NCBI GenBank assembly: GCA_964446285.1
Contig: CAYUNT010000013.1
Span: 1-41,402, forward strand
Length of the DNA stretch: 41,402 nt
Reading direction: 5' to 3'
DNA from: CAYUNT01 sp964446285
GTDB lineage: Bacteria > Sumerlaeota > Sumerlaeia > SLMS01 > CAYUNT01
The first letter of the stretch is position 1; the number at the start of each line of letters is the position of its first letter. The position numbers and the translations under genes are program-made. The notes beneath the pieces were generated by a model, which saw nothing but the letters and a program-made list of their open reading frames with translations, searched no databases and was not told the DNA's origin. Positions 1 through 8,345 of this stretch are shown here, piece after piece.

Positions 1-2255
1 AGTCCATTGGAAGGGGGCGCTTCGCACAAATCCACAACGCGTGGCCATTTCAGATACTGGCGATCTACACTGGAAGGCCGGAAAGAAAAGCGATTCGCGG
101 GGGATGGCTTGGATTTTTCGTATCTCCGGTCGAAACCTTTTTGATTGAGACTTTCTAGCAATTGCTGGCGGCGTTGTGCAGCGCGCGCCGCATCAATATC
201 ATTCCGATATAGAACTTTGGCATGTTTTCCGGTCTTGTCATCGTGTCCATCTTTACGAACCCAAAGAGACACAACTACTCCCTGCTGAATGCCTTCTGAA
301 AAACCAGGAATGGCAAACACTGTCTCGCTTGTTCGCCCGTCGGGCGCATATTCGCTAATCTTGCGATTACCATGCATATTCTCAATCCAGAGTTTATCAA
401 ACGACTCCAGAAGGCGTTTACGCAAGACAACAAATGACGGTTCGCTTGTCCAAGAGTAATTTGAGATAAACGTCACAACTCCTTTTCCGCTCTTGGCGAT
501 GCGGCGTTCGGCGATGCGGAAAAAGCGCACGTAAAGATCATCGAGATTGAACTTTTTAATGCCCCATCCGCCCTTTTCGACCGGCGTGGTTAGCCCTTCC
601 TTGTATGGCTCGACGAGTCCGCCTTCTTCCTCGGGACTGGTTCCGGCAAAGGCGTTGTAGGGCGGATTGCCAAGGATAACCAAAATCGGGGCATCACGCT
701 TGACTCGATCGGCCGCCTCCTTTTCCTCCATGAACTCGGGATAATTCATAAGGCTGGTTGGCTCGAATTCCCTTTCCGTGCGTGAGGCGCGGTCTATCAA
801 AACCCCCTTGGGACCTTGCGGCGGTTCCCATCCGGTGAGGGCGTTTGTGAGATAAACGCCCGCGCGCTGTTCGCTGTCGTGATCGAGCGGCACGCCCAAG
901 TGGCGCAGCATCATCCCCAGCTGCAAATGCGCTACGACAAATGGCGCGGGCAGAATCTCGAAACCAAACACGCGCTCCATCGCGGCCTGCTTGAGTTTCT
1001 GCCCCGTGAGCGCGCTGGCGCCTTTTTCCACGAGGGTTTTGTGGATGCGCTTGAGCGTTTCGACCAGATACGCCCCTGTGCCGCAGCAGGGATCAAGGAT
1101 AACCACATTGGAATCTGCCAGGCCGTCCGCTATGCCGAGTTCCTCGCGCAAAACGCGATCCACGCGCTCGACCTGGTATTGCACAATCTCGGGCGGAGTG
1201 AACCATACGCCCAGTTCCTTTCGCAATTCCGGGTCGTATGCCTTGAGAAACGGTTCGTAGAAATACTGAACCGCGTGTTCTTCCTCGAATTTCTGGAAAA
1301 ACGCGGCTCGGTCCACGCGATTGAGCGCCGCGCCAGCCCAATCAAGCACTTCATCCACGCCAAGCGGTTTGAGGCGTTTGGGAGTGGCGATTTGCTCGAA
1401 CAAACTGGCGATCATCGGGACGTGAAGCGTCCAGGCGGCGTTGCGCCAGTCGAAGCGCGCCTCGGGCTGGCCCCAATGATCCCGGCTCCACAGCACCCAT
1501 GACGAAAAAACACCATAAAAAAGCGTCTGAACGAGCGTGGCGCGGAAGAAGTGCTGGCCTTTGTCCCCTTCGAAAGTCATTCCCAGGGTTTGCTCCAGGC
1601 CGTTCTTAAGTCCTTCGAGAGCCGGCAAGTCCCTGGCGGCCTCGACGCGTCCGCGCGCCTCGCGGGCGTAACTGGCCAGAAACCAGGCAAGGTCTTCGGG
1701 ATTGGCAAGGGCCGCCTCGTAAAGCAGCACCCGCATGAGAAATTCGGCCAGGCGCGCGCCATGCGCCTGCGCGGATTTATGCGGGTGCGCCAGCAATTCA
1801 AGAAAGGCGCTCTCGGACTCGGCCAGGCGGTGCGATTCCAGGCGGATGGCGCGGCCTTCCGCATCGCGCCCGATCAACACAAAATCCCGGTAATTCGTGA
1901 CCAAAACCAGGCCGTATTTTTCCCAATATCGCGTCACTTGGTCTGTTTGCGCGGTGAGAAAAGCGTCTTCCTTCCACCCTTTTACTTCAATGACGCCTCG
2001 TTCGGGCAGCGCACCCTCAATAGGGCGGGAATCCTTCGCGGAATCCTGGAACTGATTGGCGGAATACAGCCCGAAATCCGGTTCGCCCGCTCCTGTGTTT
2101 CGCAGCTGTTGCACACACCGAATAGGGGGCTTCAACTCCGAGCCAATTTGGTTCAGCAGAGTTTCCAGCGCGCCGTAAAAGGACTCTTCCTCCGTTCCGC
2201 CGCCGGTTCGGAAAACTTCGCTGAGGCTTTTGAAATACTCTTCGACAAATTGCAT
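1..2255 (-). CDS. Type IIG/ISP-like restriction-modification enzyme (C-terminus cut off)
   Basis: A minus-strand frame is open from an ATG at 2255 to the left edge, about 751 residues, with an in-frame TAA just upstream of that ATG. The N-terminus has a PD-(D/E)xK nuclease pattern, EPDFG (D60) followed by VIEVKG (E90, K92). The central part carries the Rossmann SAM-binding motif DPCCGTGAYLVE from D388 and the amino-methyltransferase catalytic motif NPPYN at 530-534, diagnostic of N6-adenine methylases. The phrase LGVWFTPPEIVQYQV between them is typical of type ISP/IIG enzymes. No helicase block lies between nuclease and methylase, so the order resembles single-chain type IIG/IIL enzymes rather than true ISP translocases. 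The target-recognition domain should lie in the missing C-terminus. No separate restriction or specificity gene is visible on the right side. Specificity cannot be read from this part. Family confidence is high, exact subtype uncertain. Confidence 0.88.
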   Translation of the reverse strand, partial: MQFVEEYFKSLSEVFRTGGGTEEESFYGALETLLNQIGSELKPPIRCVQQLRNTGAGEPDFGLYSANQFQDSAKDSRPIEGALPERGVIEVKGWKEDAFLTAQTDQVTRYWEKYGLVLVTNYRDFVLIGRDAEGRAIRLESHRLAESESAFLELLAHPHKSAQAHGARLAEFLMRVLLYEAALANPEDLAWFLASYAREARGRVEAARDLPALEGLKNGLEQTLGMTFEGDKGQHFFRATLVQTLFYGVFSSWVLWSRDHWGQPEARFDWRNAAWTLHVPMIASLFEQIATPKRLKPLGVDEVLDWAGAALNRVDRAAFFQKFEEEHAVQYFYEPFLKAYDPELRKELGVWFTPPEIVQYQVERVDRVLREELGIADGLADSNVVILDPCCGTGAYLVETLKRIHKTLVEKGASALTGQKLKQAAMERVFGFEILPAPFVVAHLQLGMMLRHLGVPLDHDSEQRAGVYLTNALTGWEPPQGPKGVLIDRASRTEREFEPTSLMNYPEFMEEKEAADRVKRDAPILVILGNPPYNAFAGTSPEEEGGLVEPYKEGLTTPVEKGGWGIKKFNLDDLYVRFFRIAERRIAKSGKGVVTFISNYSWTSEPSFVVLRKRLLESFDKLWIENMHGNRKISEYAPDGRTSETVFAIPGFSEGIQQGVVVSLWVRKDGHDDKTGKHAKVLYRNDIDAARAAQRRQQLLESLNQKGFDRRYEKSKPSPANRFSFRPSSVDRQYLKWPRVVDLCEAPPSNG

Positions 2256-2570
2256 GCTTTGTTACCGCGCAAGCCTCGCCAGCTGCCTCAATCAACGGAG
2301 CGCATCGTATGAAAGCGCTTTGCGGGACGCAAAGACAAAAACACAACGCCGCTAAGCCGAAATGCGCATTTTGGATTGTCTTTGACCAGTAAATGTTATG
2401 GATAGGAAGGAGTTTAGGCGCGTTTTTCCGTCCATCTGGAAGGCCAGAGGGAAAGCCCGCCCCATTGGAAAAACTGCATTGGCAGGTCGCAAGGCCGGAC
2501 AAGTGCCATCATTCGGCAACCTGGCTTTTGGAGAGCGGCGGCCAAACTCTCTTTTCGACGGGATTGATGC
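2256..2570. other. Intergenic region, no gene seen
   Basis: This 315-base stretch separates the divergent restriction-modification and cation-efflux genes and should hold both promoters. Short open frames on both strands have no recognisable protein character. I see no RNA gene, strong hairpin or repeat here. Confidence 0.5.
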
Positions 2571-3512
2571 ATGAGAGGCTTTTCATATCGAGCGCTCGAC
2601 ACGCGTGACCGCGGCATCATCCGGGTTCTCTGGATTGTGCTTCTGCTTAACTGGGGCGTGGCGCTGGGCAAGATCATCGTCGGCGCGCTGGCGGGCAACC
2701 TCACTGTTCTGGCCGACGGCCTCCATAGCACGCTCGACGGCATCAACAATTGCATCGGACTGGTGGCCATTTTCGCCGCAGCGATGCCGCCGGACAAAGA
2801 CCATCCCTATGGGCATCGCAAGTTCGAAAGCGTCGCCTCCATGCTCATCGGGGGGTTCATTGTCCTGATCGCGTGGGAAGTTCTCCAGAACATCGTCCAC
2901 ACCGTCTGGAGCCATATAAAAAACACCGCGGAGCCGCATGAAGCCGCGTCTGTGCTGGGCGGAGGCTGGCTGTTTGTCGCCGTGCTTCTCGCCACGCTCG
3001 TCATCAATATCTTTGTGGCCATTTACGAACGCCGCCGCGGCGAAGCACTTGCCAGCACATTCCTCAAAGCCGACGCCAGCCATACCTTCTCCGATTGCAT
3101 GGTTACCAGCTTCAGCTTGGCCTCATTGCTGACCCAGAATCTGGCCTGGTGGGCCGATCCGCTGCTGGCGCTTGGTGTGTTGGCGTTTTTGCTGCGCGCC
3201 GCATGGAACATCATCGCCGAAAACCTGCCCGCGCTTACGGATCACGTCCAGCTCGATCCGCTCGAAGTCAAACAGGTGGCGGGCAAAGCGCCCGGTGTTC
3301 ATGGCATCTACGGAATTCGCAGCCACGGCACTCCCACAGACGTCCACCTCGATCTGGGCATCATCATCGACAAGGACATCACAGCGGAAGATGCCGAAAA
3401 GGTTGAGGCTTCGGTGCGCGGCGCTTTGCAAAAGGCATTTCCGGGTCTGACGCTTATTGCGATTCACCACACAACCAGCGCGGCAGCGCAAACAGAAGGC
3501 CTGTTGAAATAA
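2571..3512 (+). CDS. Cation diffusion facilitator (CDF) family metal efflux protein
   Basis: A 313-residue inner-membrane protein, typical CDF length. CDF proteins exchange Zn2+, Fe2+ or Mn2+ for protons. Hydrophobic helices start at about residue 18. The second helix carries the metal-site pattern LADGLHSTLDG (D49, H52, D56; family pattern HxxxD), followed by the loop signature DHPYGHRKFE. The second half of the site, DASHTFSD, is near residues 167-174. The hydrophilic C-terminus (about 215-313) matches the cytoplasmic dimerisation domain, including GVHGIYGIRSHG. The ATG at 2571 has only a weak ribosome-binding site, so the start may shift by a few codons. It stands alone with no metal-responsive regulator beside it. 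Metal specificity is not predictable from this reading. Confidence 0.88.
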   Translation: MRGFSYRALDTRDRGIIRVLWIVLLLNWGVALGKIIVGALAGNLTVLADGLHSTLDGINNCIGLVAIFAAAMPPDKDHPYGHRKFESVASMLIGGFIVLIAWEVLQNIVHTVWSHIKNTAEPHEAASVLGGGWLFVAVLLATLVINIFVAIYERRRGEALASTFLKADASHTFSDCMVTSFSLASLLTQNLAWWADPLLALGVLAFLLRAAWNIIAENLPALTDHVQLDPLEVKQVAGKAPGVHGIYGIRSHGTPTDVHLDLGIIIDKDITAEDAEKVEASVRGALQKAFPGLTLIAIHHTTSAAAQTEGLLK

Positions 3513-3636
3513 CAGGCCCCTCTGTGCGCGGCCGGGAATTGGCCTCATTGCCTGGTCGCAAAATTTGCTGATCCAAATAGAGCGGAGTTAGCGGGATGGT
3601 GCCTTGCGTTGCTGGGACTTGCGTATGAACGCAGAC

Positions 3637-3981
3637 TCAGCGTTTAGAGGAAATCGAGGTGGGAATTGGAGGGGTTGGCGATGCAATGTTGCGCTTGGCG
3701 CGGGGAGGCGCGGCGGGCGTCTGCAATGCCGATAGCGTCGGCGTTGCGGCGGGAACTTGTTCGGCGGGGACCTTCGACGCCGGAGACTCGGCCTCGGGCG
3801 CCTGCAATGTCAGAGTACTTGTTGTGTCGGAAGCGCCCGCGCCCGCCTGCGCGGAGGCTTTGCCCTTCGAACTATCCCTTCGAGAATCCAGCCGTTTCAG
3901 AACAAAACCCTGCGCAAACAACGCGCCCAGAATCAGCGTAATTAACAAATAAAGAGCCGCCCAGCGATCTGTGGTTTTCAC
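3637..3981 (-). CDS. Small membrane-anchored protein with Pro/Ala-rich tail
   Basis: About 114 residues. GTG at 3981 is preferred because an AAGGAGG ribosome-binding site (3995-3989) lies seven bases upstream; the TTG at 3984 would be too close. One N-terminal transmembrane helix (about residues 8-28, YLLITLILGALFAQGFVL) is followed by a basic stretch and a low-complexity Ala/Pro/Ser/Thr tail. The shape is that of a single-pass inner-membrane protein with a flexible periplasmic tail. I recognise no family. It is divergent from the lipoprotein at 4163 with a 180-base gap, so the two may share a control region. The strong ribosome-binding site is the best evidence that it is real. Confidence 0.6.
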   Translation of the reverse strand: MKTTDRWAALYLLITLILGALFAQGFVLKRLDSRRDSSKGKASAQAGAGASDTTSTLTLQAPEAESPASKVPAEQVPAATPTLSALQTPAAPPRAKRNIASPTPPIPTSISSKR

Positions 3982-4162
3982 CAAAGAACCTCCTTGCCTG
4001 GAATGCGCGCCGGAAAAGCCTTTCCCCCGGAGGCGCTTTCAGGCATGTTTGCGGACTGCGAGGCGCGAAAGGCAATCCCAAAGCCTGCCGCCGCCGTCGT
4101 TTATTGTGTGGATTTGATGCGCGGACCGCCTGGAATGGCCCGCTCGATTTCAAGGAGAACTC

Positions 4163-4855
4163 GTGCAAACTGGAAAAATAACCGGCAGGATGCGTTTAGT
4201 GATTTTGGCGGCAACGCCGCTTCTTATCTCCACATTTCTTGGTGGGTGCGCGCTCGCGCCGCTCGATTCTGGCTTCGGCCCCATTTGGAGCGAAACGCCG
4301 CAATCCGGAATCGCCAGTATTTCGTCAATAGCGCGAATGCCCGCCGGCGAGGGAGGAGCGGCCGGGAAGTTACTGGCCGCCGATCCAGCCGGAGCGCCCG
4401 GCGCGCCGGCTCCACAGGGACCGCTTAAAAGCCACGAGTCCATTGGCCCCGAGGATGTTTCCTCGCAAGATACCGGTTCGCAAAGCGGATGGATTCGATA
4501 CGGGCTTTTGTATCCCGCCTATGCCGTAGTGGGGCTTCCGCGCGATCTGGTGGCGTGCGCCCTGGAACCCGCTGGATATGTGACTGGAACTGCCGTGGGT
4601 GTTCCGCTCAATATGGTTTTGCAGCCCCTCATGATGGCCTATATGCAGGAAAATAGAACCAATCGCAAGGTGGCCCGGAGCATTACAATGGGCGTTTCCT
4701 CGCCGTTCTTTTTCACGTCGGACGTTTTTTGCCGCTCGTTCACCGGCGATACAAACCGCTGGCGCTGGGGGTTGCATCCTTTTCCGCGGGCGGATCATCG
4801 CTTTTTCACAAATTATCACGCATTCCTAGGCGATGATGCAGACGAGGCAAAATAG
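4163..4855 (+). CDS. Predicted lipoprotein of unknown function
   Basis: 230 residues starting at GTG 4163, with AAGGAG six bases upstream. The N-terminus has basic residues, a hydrophobic core (VILAATPLLISTFL) and the lipobox LGGC, so it should be lipidated on Cys28 and anchored in the envelope. A disordered Ala/Gly/Pro-rich segment (about 55-100) links to a C-terminal domain containing WIRYGLLYPAYAVVGLPRD and GVPLNMVLQPLMM, which may associate with membrane. I do not recognise the family. The repeat-filled gap to the downstream permease argues against tight co-transcription. Confidence 0.75.
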   Translation: MQTGKITGRMRLVILAATPLLISTFLGGCALAPLDSGFGPIWSETPQSGIASISSIARMPAGEGGAAGKLLAADPAGAPGAPAPQGPLKSHESIGPEDVSSQDTGSQSGWIRYGLLYPAYAVVGLPRDLVACALEPAGYVTGTAVGVPLNMVLQPLMMAYMQENRTNRKVARSITMGVSSPFFFTSDVFCRSFTGDTNRWRWGLHPFPRADHRFFTNYHAFLGDDADEAK

Positions 4856-4878
4856 CAGGACTAAGGCACACCGAAGGA

Positions 4879-4925
4879 ATAATGGGCGAATGGGGCCTAT
4901 GGGACCAATGGGACGAATAGGACAT
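4879..4925. repeat. 9-bp tandem repeat (ATGGGACCA-like)
   Basis: About four to five degenerate 9-bp units related to ATGGGACCA lie just after the lipoprotein gene. The same unit, on either strand, recurs at 9270-9400 and 39612-39700. Because 9 is a multiple of three, it stays open in all frames and creates spurious open frames; the plus-strand frame 4833-5078 is one, and I do not call it a gene. Confidence 0.7.
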
Positions 4926-4969
4926 AAAAGACAAAAGGATTTTCCAATTCGCCTTCCGCACAACAAAAA

Positions 4970-5066
4970 CACTGTCCACTATTCACTGAACACTGTCTCA
5001 CTGTTTTCTGCTCACTGCCCCCTGTTCACTTCTTCTCTCACAACCCACAACCCACAACTCACAACC
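4970..5066. repeat. Tandem CACTGTTCACT-like and ACAACCC repeats
   Basis: Two adjoining simple arrays fill the gap before the permease. The first is CACTGT/TTCACT-like (4970 to about 5035). The second is four copies of the 7-bp unit ACAACCC (about 5039-5066). Both are strand-asymmetric, pyrimidine-rich then C/A-rich, and end 16 bases before the permease ATG, so they probably lie in its 5' leader. Confidence 0.7.
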
Positions 5067-5082
5067 GCGCGGAAATAACGCC

Positions 5083-5889
5083 ATGGAAACACTAATTCGC
5101 TCGCGTTCGTTTCTGTGGTTGCTCGTGCGGCGAGAATTGCGCGTGCGCTATGCGGGGTCTGTGCTCGGATCGCTTTGGAACGTCATCCATCCGCTTTTTC
5201 TAATTGGGATTTACGTTTTGGTGTTTTCGTCGGTGATGCGCAAGGTCGGCGGCGGGATGAGCCGCGGCGCTTACGTGACGCATTTGTGCGCGGGATTGCT
5301 GCCGTGGCTTGTGTTTTCCGAAACGCTCGCGCGCTGCACGGGCATCCTCGCCGAAAACGCCAACTTCATACGCAAACTGCCATTTCCTCTCGAAGTCCTT
5401 CATTTTTCCGTTCTGGTCAACTCGCTCATTGTCCAGTCCATCAGCGCCGTGGCCCTGATCGTTTTGCTGATGGCGTTTGGGTATCCTCTCGGCCCATCTG
5501 TGCTGAATATCTTCCCGCTCATGGTTGGGGCCGGGCTGGCCGCGATGGGACTCGGGATGTTTTTCTCGGTTTTGAATCTGTTTTTGCGCGATGTGGGGCA
5601 GTTGATTTCGCTGGCGCTTCAGGTGTTGTTTTGGCTGCTGCCAATCGTGTATGTTCCCGCCGCCCTGCCAGGGTTCGTGAGCGCACTCGAACCGGGCTGG
5701 GTTTGGCAAATCCTCGCGCACAATCCGATTCTCGGATTCGTAACGGCGGCGCAGACCTCCTTCGGATCGCCCCAAGCGCTCTTTTCGGTGGAGATGATCT
5801 ACCTGATGGTGTTTTTCCCCGCTGTGAGCCTGTGGGCGGGCCATGCGTTCCTCTACAGCCGCCGCGCCGAGCTGCTTGACCTCATTTAG
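5083..5889 (+). CDS. ABC-2 type polysaccharide export permease (Wzm/TagG-like)
   Basis: A 268-residue inner-membrane protein with about six hydrophobic helices. It shows features of the polysaccharide/polyol-phosphate exporter branch of ABC-2 permeases: N-terminal LLVRRELRVRYAGSVLGSLWNVIHP, then NANFIRKLPFPLEVL and VFFSVLNLFLRDVGQL-type segments. Family members pair with a Wzt/TagH-type ATPase to move O-antigen, teichoic acid or capsule precursors across the inner membrane. No ATPase gene is next to it or elsewhere in the window, so the partner must be encoded elsewhere. It could serve the surface-glycan cluster at 30-40 kb. ATG 5083 has only a weak ribosome-binding site. Confidence 0.85.
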   Translation: METLIRSRSFLWLLVRRELRVRYAGSVLGSLWNVIHPLFLIGIYVLVFSSVMRKVGGGMSRGAYVTHLCAGLLPWLVFSETLARCTGILAENANFIRKLPFPLEVLHFSVLVNSLIVQSISAVALIVLLMAFGYPLGPSVLNIFPLMVGAGLAAMGLGMFFSVLNLFLRDVGQLISLALQVLFWLLPIVYVPAALPGFVSALEPGWVWQILAHNPILGFVTAAQTSFGSPQALFSVEMIYLMVFFPAVSLWAGHAFLYSRRAELLDLI

Positions 5890-5936
5890 CAATTCTCTTA
5901 TGCGATCTGGATTCATAGACAGGAGCAGGAAATAAC

Positions 5937-6608
5937 GTGAGCATTGAAATCCGCAGGCATGGAGTTTTGTTTGTCGTATCCGCGCCATCGGGCGGCGGAA
6001 AATCCACTGTGATCGAGCGCCTTCGCAAAGACGATCCCTCGCTTGGCTACAGCGTTTCGGCCACAACCCGCCCGCCTCGCGCGGGCGAAGTCCACGGCAA
6101 ATCCTACTACTTTTTCAGCGACGCCGAGTTTGACGACCTCATCCGCAAGCAGTCGTTTTACGAATGGGCGCATGTTCACAACCGCCGCTACGGGACTCTG
6201 CGCCATGTAGTGGATGCAGAACTGGCGCAGGGGCACGACGTGCTGCTCGATATCGACGTCCAAGGAGGTCTCAAGATTAAGCGCACGCGCGATGACGCCG
6301 TGTTGATCTTTCTCCTGCCCCCTTCGATGAGCGTGCTTGAGCAGCGCCTGCGCGGGCGCAAGTCCGACAGCGATGACGTCATTGCCGTCCGCCTCGCCAA
6401 CGCCCGCAAGGAACTCGCATGCGCGCTGGCATACGACTACGCCCTCGTGAATGACAACCTCGACGAGGCCGTCAGCGCCGTTCGCTCCATCGTGGACGCC
6501 GAACGCCGCCGCGCCGCGCGCCTTACGATCCTCACGGAAGGCGAAGACGTTCGGATCGAAAAGGCCGATCTCTTCAGCGCCGAGCACCTGTTCGAGCAAA
6601 GCGAATAA
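5937..6608 (+). CDS. gmk: Guanylate kinase
   Basis: Phosphorylates GMP to GDP with ATP in the cytoplasm. It is 223 residues, slightly longer than the usual ~205. The P-loop APSGGGKST is at residues 16-24, followed by the GMP-binding region SVSATTRPPRAGEVHGKSYYF and the lid/DIDVQGG segment (LLDIDVQGGLKIK). GTG 5937 is chosen because AGGAG-like sequence precedes it and VLFVVSAPSGGGKS then starts at the normal distance. Its stop overlaps an ATG of the following frame (TAATG at 6606-6610), but that dacB gene more likely starts at 6695. Confidence 0.95.
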   Translation: MSIEIRRHGVLFVVSAPSGGGKSTVIERLRKDDPSLGYSVSATTRPPRAGEVHGKSYYFFSDAEFDDLIRKQSFYEWAHVHNRRYGTLRHVVDAELAQGHDVLLDIDVQGGLKIKRTRDDAVLIFLLPPSMSVLEQRLRGRKSDSDDVIAVRLANARKELACALAYDYALVNDNLDEAVSAVRSIVDAERRRAARLTILTEGEDVRIEKADLFSAEHLFEQSE

Positions 6609-6694
6609 TGGCGAGCCAGCATCCGCCCCTTTTTCCGCGCGCTCTGGCGGCGGCGGCGGAATTCCCTCAGCCCACTCTGGAGATGGAGATTCCT

Positions 6695-8323
6695 ATGAAA
6701 ACAGCCTTCCGGCGCAATTCGGCAGTTTGGTTTGTCGTTTTAGGATTGGCCTTTTCGACAGCATCCGCTGTTTTCGCCCAATCCGCCCCTTCCTCCGCCC
6801 CCTCTTCGCAGTCCGCCCCTTCCGCTGCCTCGCCTTCCTCCGCGCCTACGCCCACGGGAGTTCCGAACGTCAAAGACGACCTCCCCACGACCTCTCCGCT
6901 ATCGGCGGGGATTCTCGACGCCATTCGCAAATCGCCCATCGGCTCGGGGGCGCGCATCGGCGTTTTTGTCAAAGCGCTCGACAACCAGGAAATCCTCCTC
7001 AGCATCGGCGCGGATGAGTCGCTCAAGCCCGCCTCGTGCTTCAAACTCTTCACCACCGCCGCCGCCCTTGGCATTCTCGGCCCGGACTTCACCTGGACCA
7101 CCGACATTTCCATCTCCGGTCCCATCCGCAACGGCATTCTGGAGGGGAGTGTGATTCTCACGGGCCAGGGCGATCCGAGCATCGGCGGGCGCTACAATCC
7201 CAAAGACACGCGCGATCTGACTTGGCAGATGCGCGATTGGGCACGCCAAATCAAGGATCGCGGAATCCGCAGAATCCGCGGCGATGTCATCGGCGACGAT
7301 GACTTCTTCGGCGACGACGCTTTTGGCCGCGGCTGGTATCCCGATGAGCGCGCCGAGTGGTATTGCGCCGAAGTTTCCGCGCTTTCCTTCAACGACGCCT
7401 GCATTGACATTCTCTGGAAGGGCGGCCCCGTGCCCAATTCACCTGTCACCTTCACGCTGAATCCGCCGACGAAATTCTGCCAGGTCGCCAATTTCGTCCG
7501 CACCGTGGACGCAAAAGCCGATGTGGACCTTCGCTACCTTCGCGAAGAAACGTCGAATTTCATCCGCGCCGAGGGCGTCATGCCCGCCAAAGGCGAAAAA
7601 TATGGATACGCGGCCATTCACAACCCGACGCTGTTCACTGCTTGGATTTTCAAGGAAACCCTCGAGCGCGAGGGAATCGCAGTCGGCGGACGCGCGCGCG
7701 ACATCGACGAATTCACCACTAAAACCGCCGTGCGCGAAAACCTCCGAACCGTCGTAACGCACACCTCGCCGCCGCTTTCGGAAATCGTCCGTGTTGTCAA
7801 CCGCAACAGTCAGAATCTTTACGCCGAGCTCGTGCTGCGCACTTTCGGCAAGCGCGAAACTGGCGAAGGCACGTTCGAGAGCGGATGCCGTGCGCTGGAA
7901 GGCTTCCTCAGCTCCCGCCACTTGCTTCGCAACGGGTTCTGCGCCGTCGATGGTTCGGGATTGTCTTATTTCAACCGCACAACGGCGCGGATGCTTGGTG
8001 AGTTGCTCGCGTCTATGGACCTTGGCCCCGAGCGCGATCTTTTTGCCGATTCGCTTCCGCGCGGAGGCGAACGCGGAACCTTGAAATCGCGTTTCCAGGA
8101 CGACGATGCTTCACGCGAGGCAGGCGGGCGCATCTACGGCAAAACAGGCTACATTGGCGGCGTCCACAGCATGAGCGGCTACATCGAGGGGCGGCGCCGG
8201 CTGGCGTTCAGCATTATTCTGAACGACTTTTCGTGTTCAGACACCGCCGCGCGCAATCTGGTGGATCGCATTGCCCTCGATGTCGCCAAATGGGACAAAC
8301 CCGAAGAAAAAGCAGGCAAATAA
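6695..8323 (+). CDS. dacB: D-Ala-D-Ala carboxypeptidase/endopeptidase, PBP4 type (S13), copy 1
   Basis: 542 residues from ATG 6695. This start has GGAGATGGAG upstream and gives a clean signal peptide (KTAFRRNSAVWFVVLGLAFSTASAVFAQ); a longer frame from 6608 would bury it. S13 enzymes trim or cleave peptidoglycan stem peptides in the periplasm. All three penicillin-binding motifs are present: SCFK (S114, K117), SQN (S372, N374) and KTG (483-485). SCFK replaces the more usual SNTK but keeps Ser and Lys. A Ser/Pro/Ala-rich linker (about 29-60) precedes the catalytic part. A second paralogue lies at 9425, separated by a minus-strand methyltransferase. Confidence 0.92.
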   Translation: MKTAFRRNSAVWFVVLGLAFSTASAVFAQSAPSSAPSSQSAPSAASPSSAPTPTGVPNVKDDLPTTSPLSAGILDAIRKSPIGSGARIGVFVKALDNQEILLSIGADESLKPASCFKLFTTAAALGILGPDFTWTTDISISGPIRNGILEGSVILTGQGDPSIGGRYNPKDTRDLTWQMRDWARQIKDRGIRRIRGDVIGDDDFFGDDAFGRGWYPDERAEWYCAEVSALSFNDACIDILWKGGPVPNSPVTFTLNPPTKFCQVANFVRTVDAKADVDLRYLREETSNFIRAEGVMPAKGEKYGYAAIHNPTLFTAWIFKETLEREGIAVGGRARDIDEFTTKTAVRENLRTVVTHTSPPLSEIVRVVNRNSQNLYAELVLRTFGKRETGEGTFESGCRALEGFLSSRHLLRNGFCAVDGSGLSYFNRTTARMLGELLASMDLGPERDLFADSLPRGGERGTLKSRFQDDDASREAGGRIYGKTGYIGGVHSMSGYIEGRRRLAFSIILNDFSCSDTAARNLVDRIALDVAKWDKPEEKAGK

Positions 8324-8345
8324 CCCGCGCCTGCGCCCGCGCAAT

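Noticed and set aside
816..1502. Long plus-strand frame opposite the restriction-modification gene
   Set aside because: Antisense shadow; the minus strand encodes DPCCGTG and flanking family motifs in the same region.
4833..5078. Plus-strand 81-residue open frame
   Set aside because: It is translated tandem repeats (9-bp, CACTGT and ACAACCC types) with no protein-like composition.
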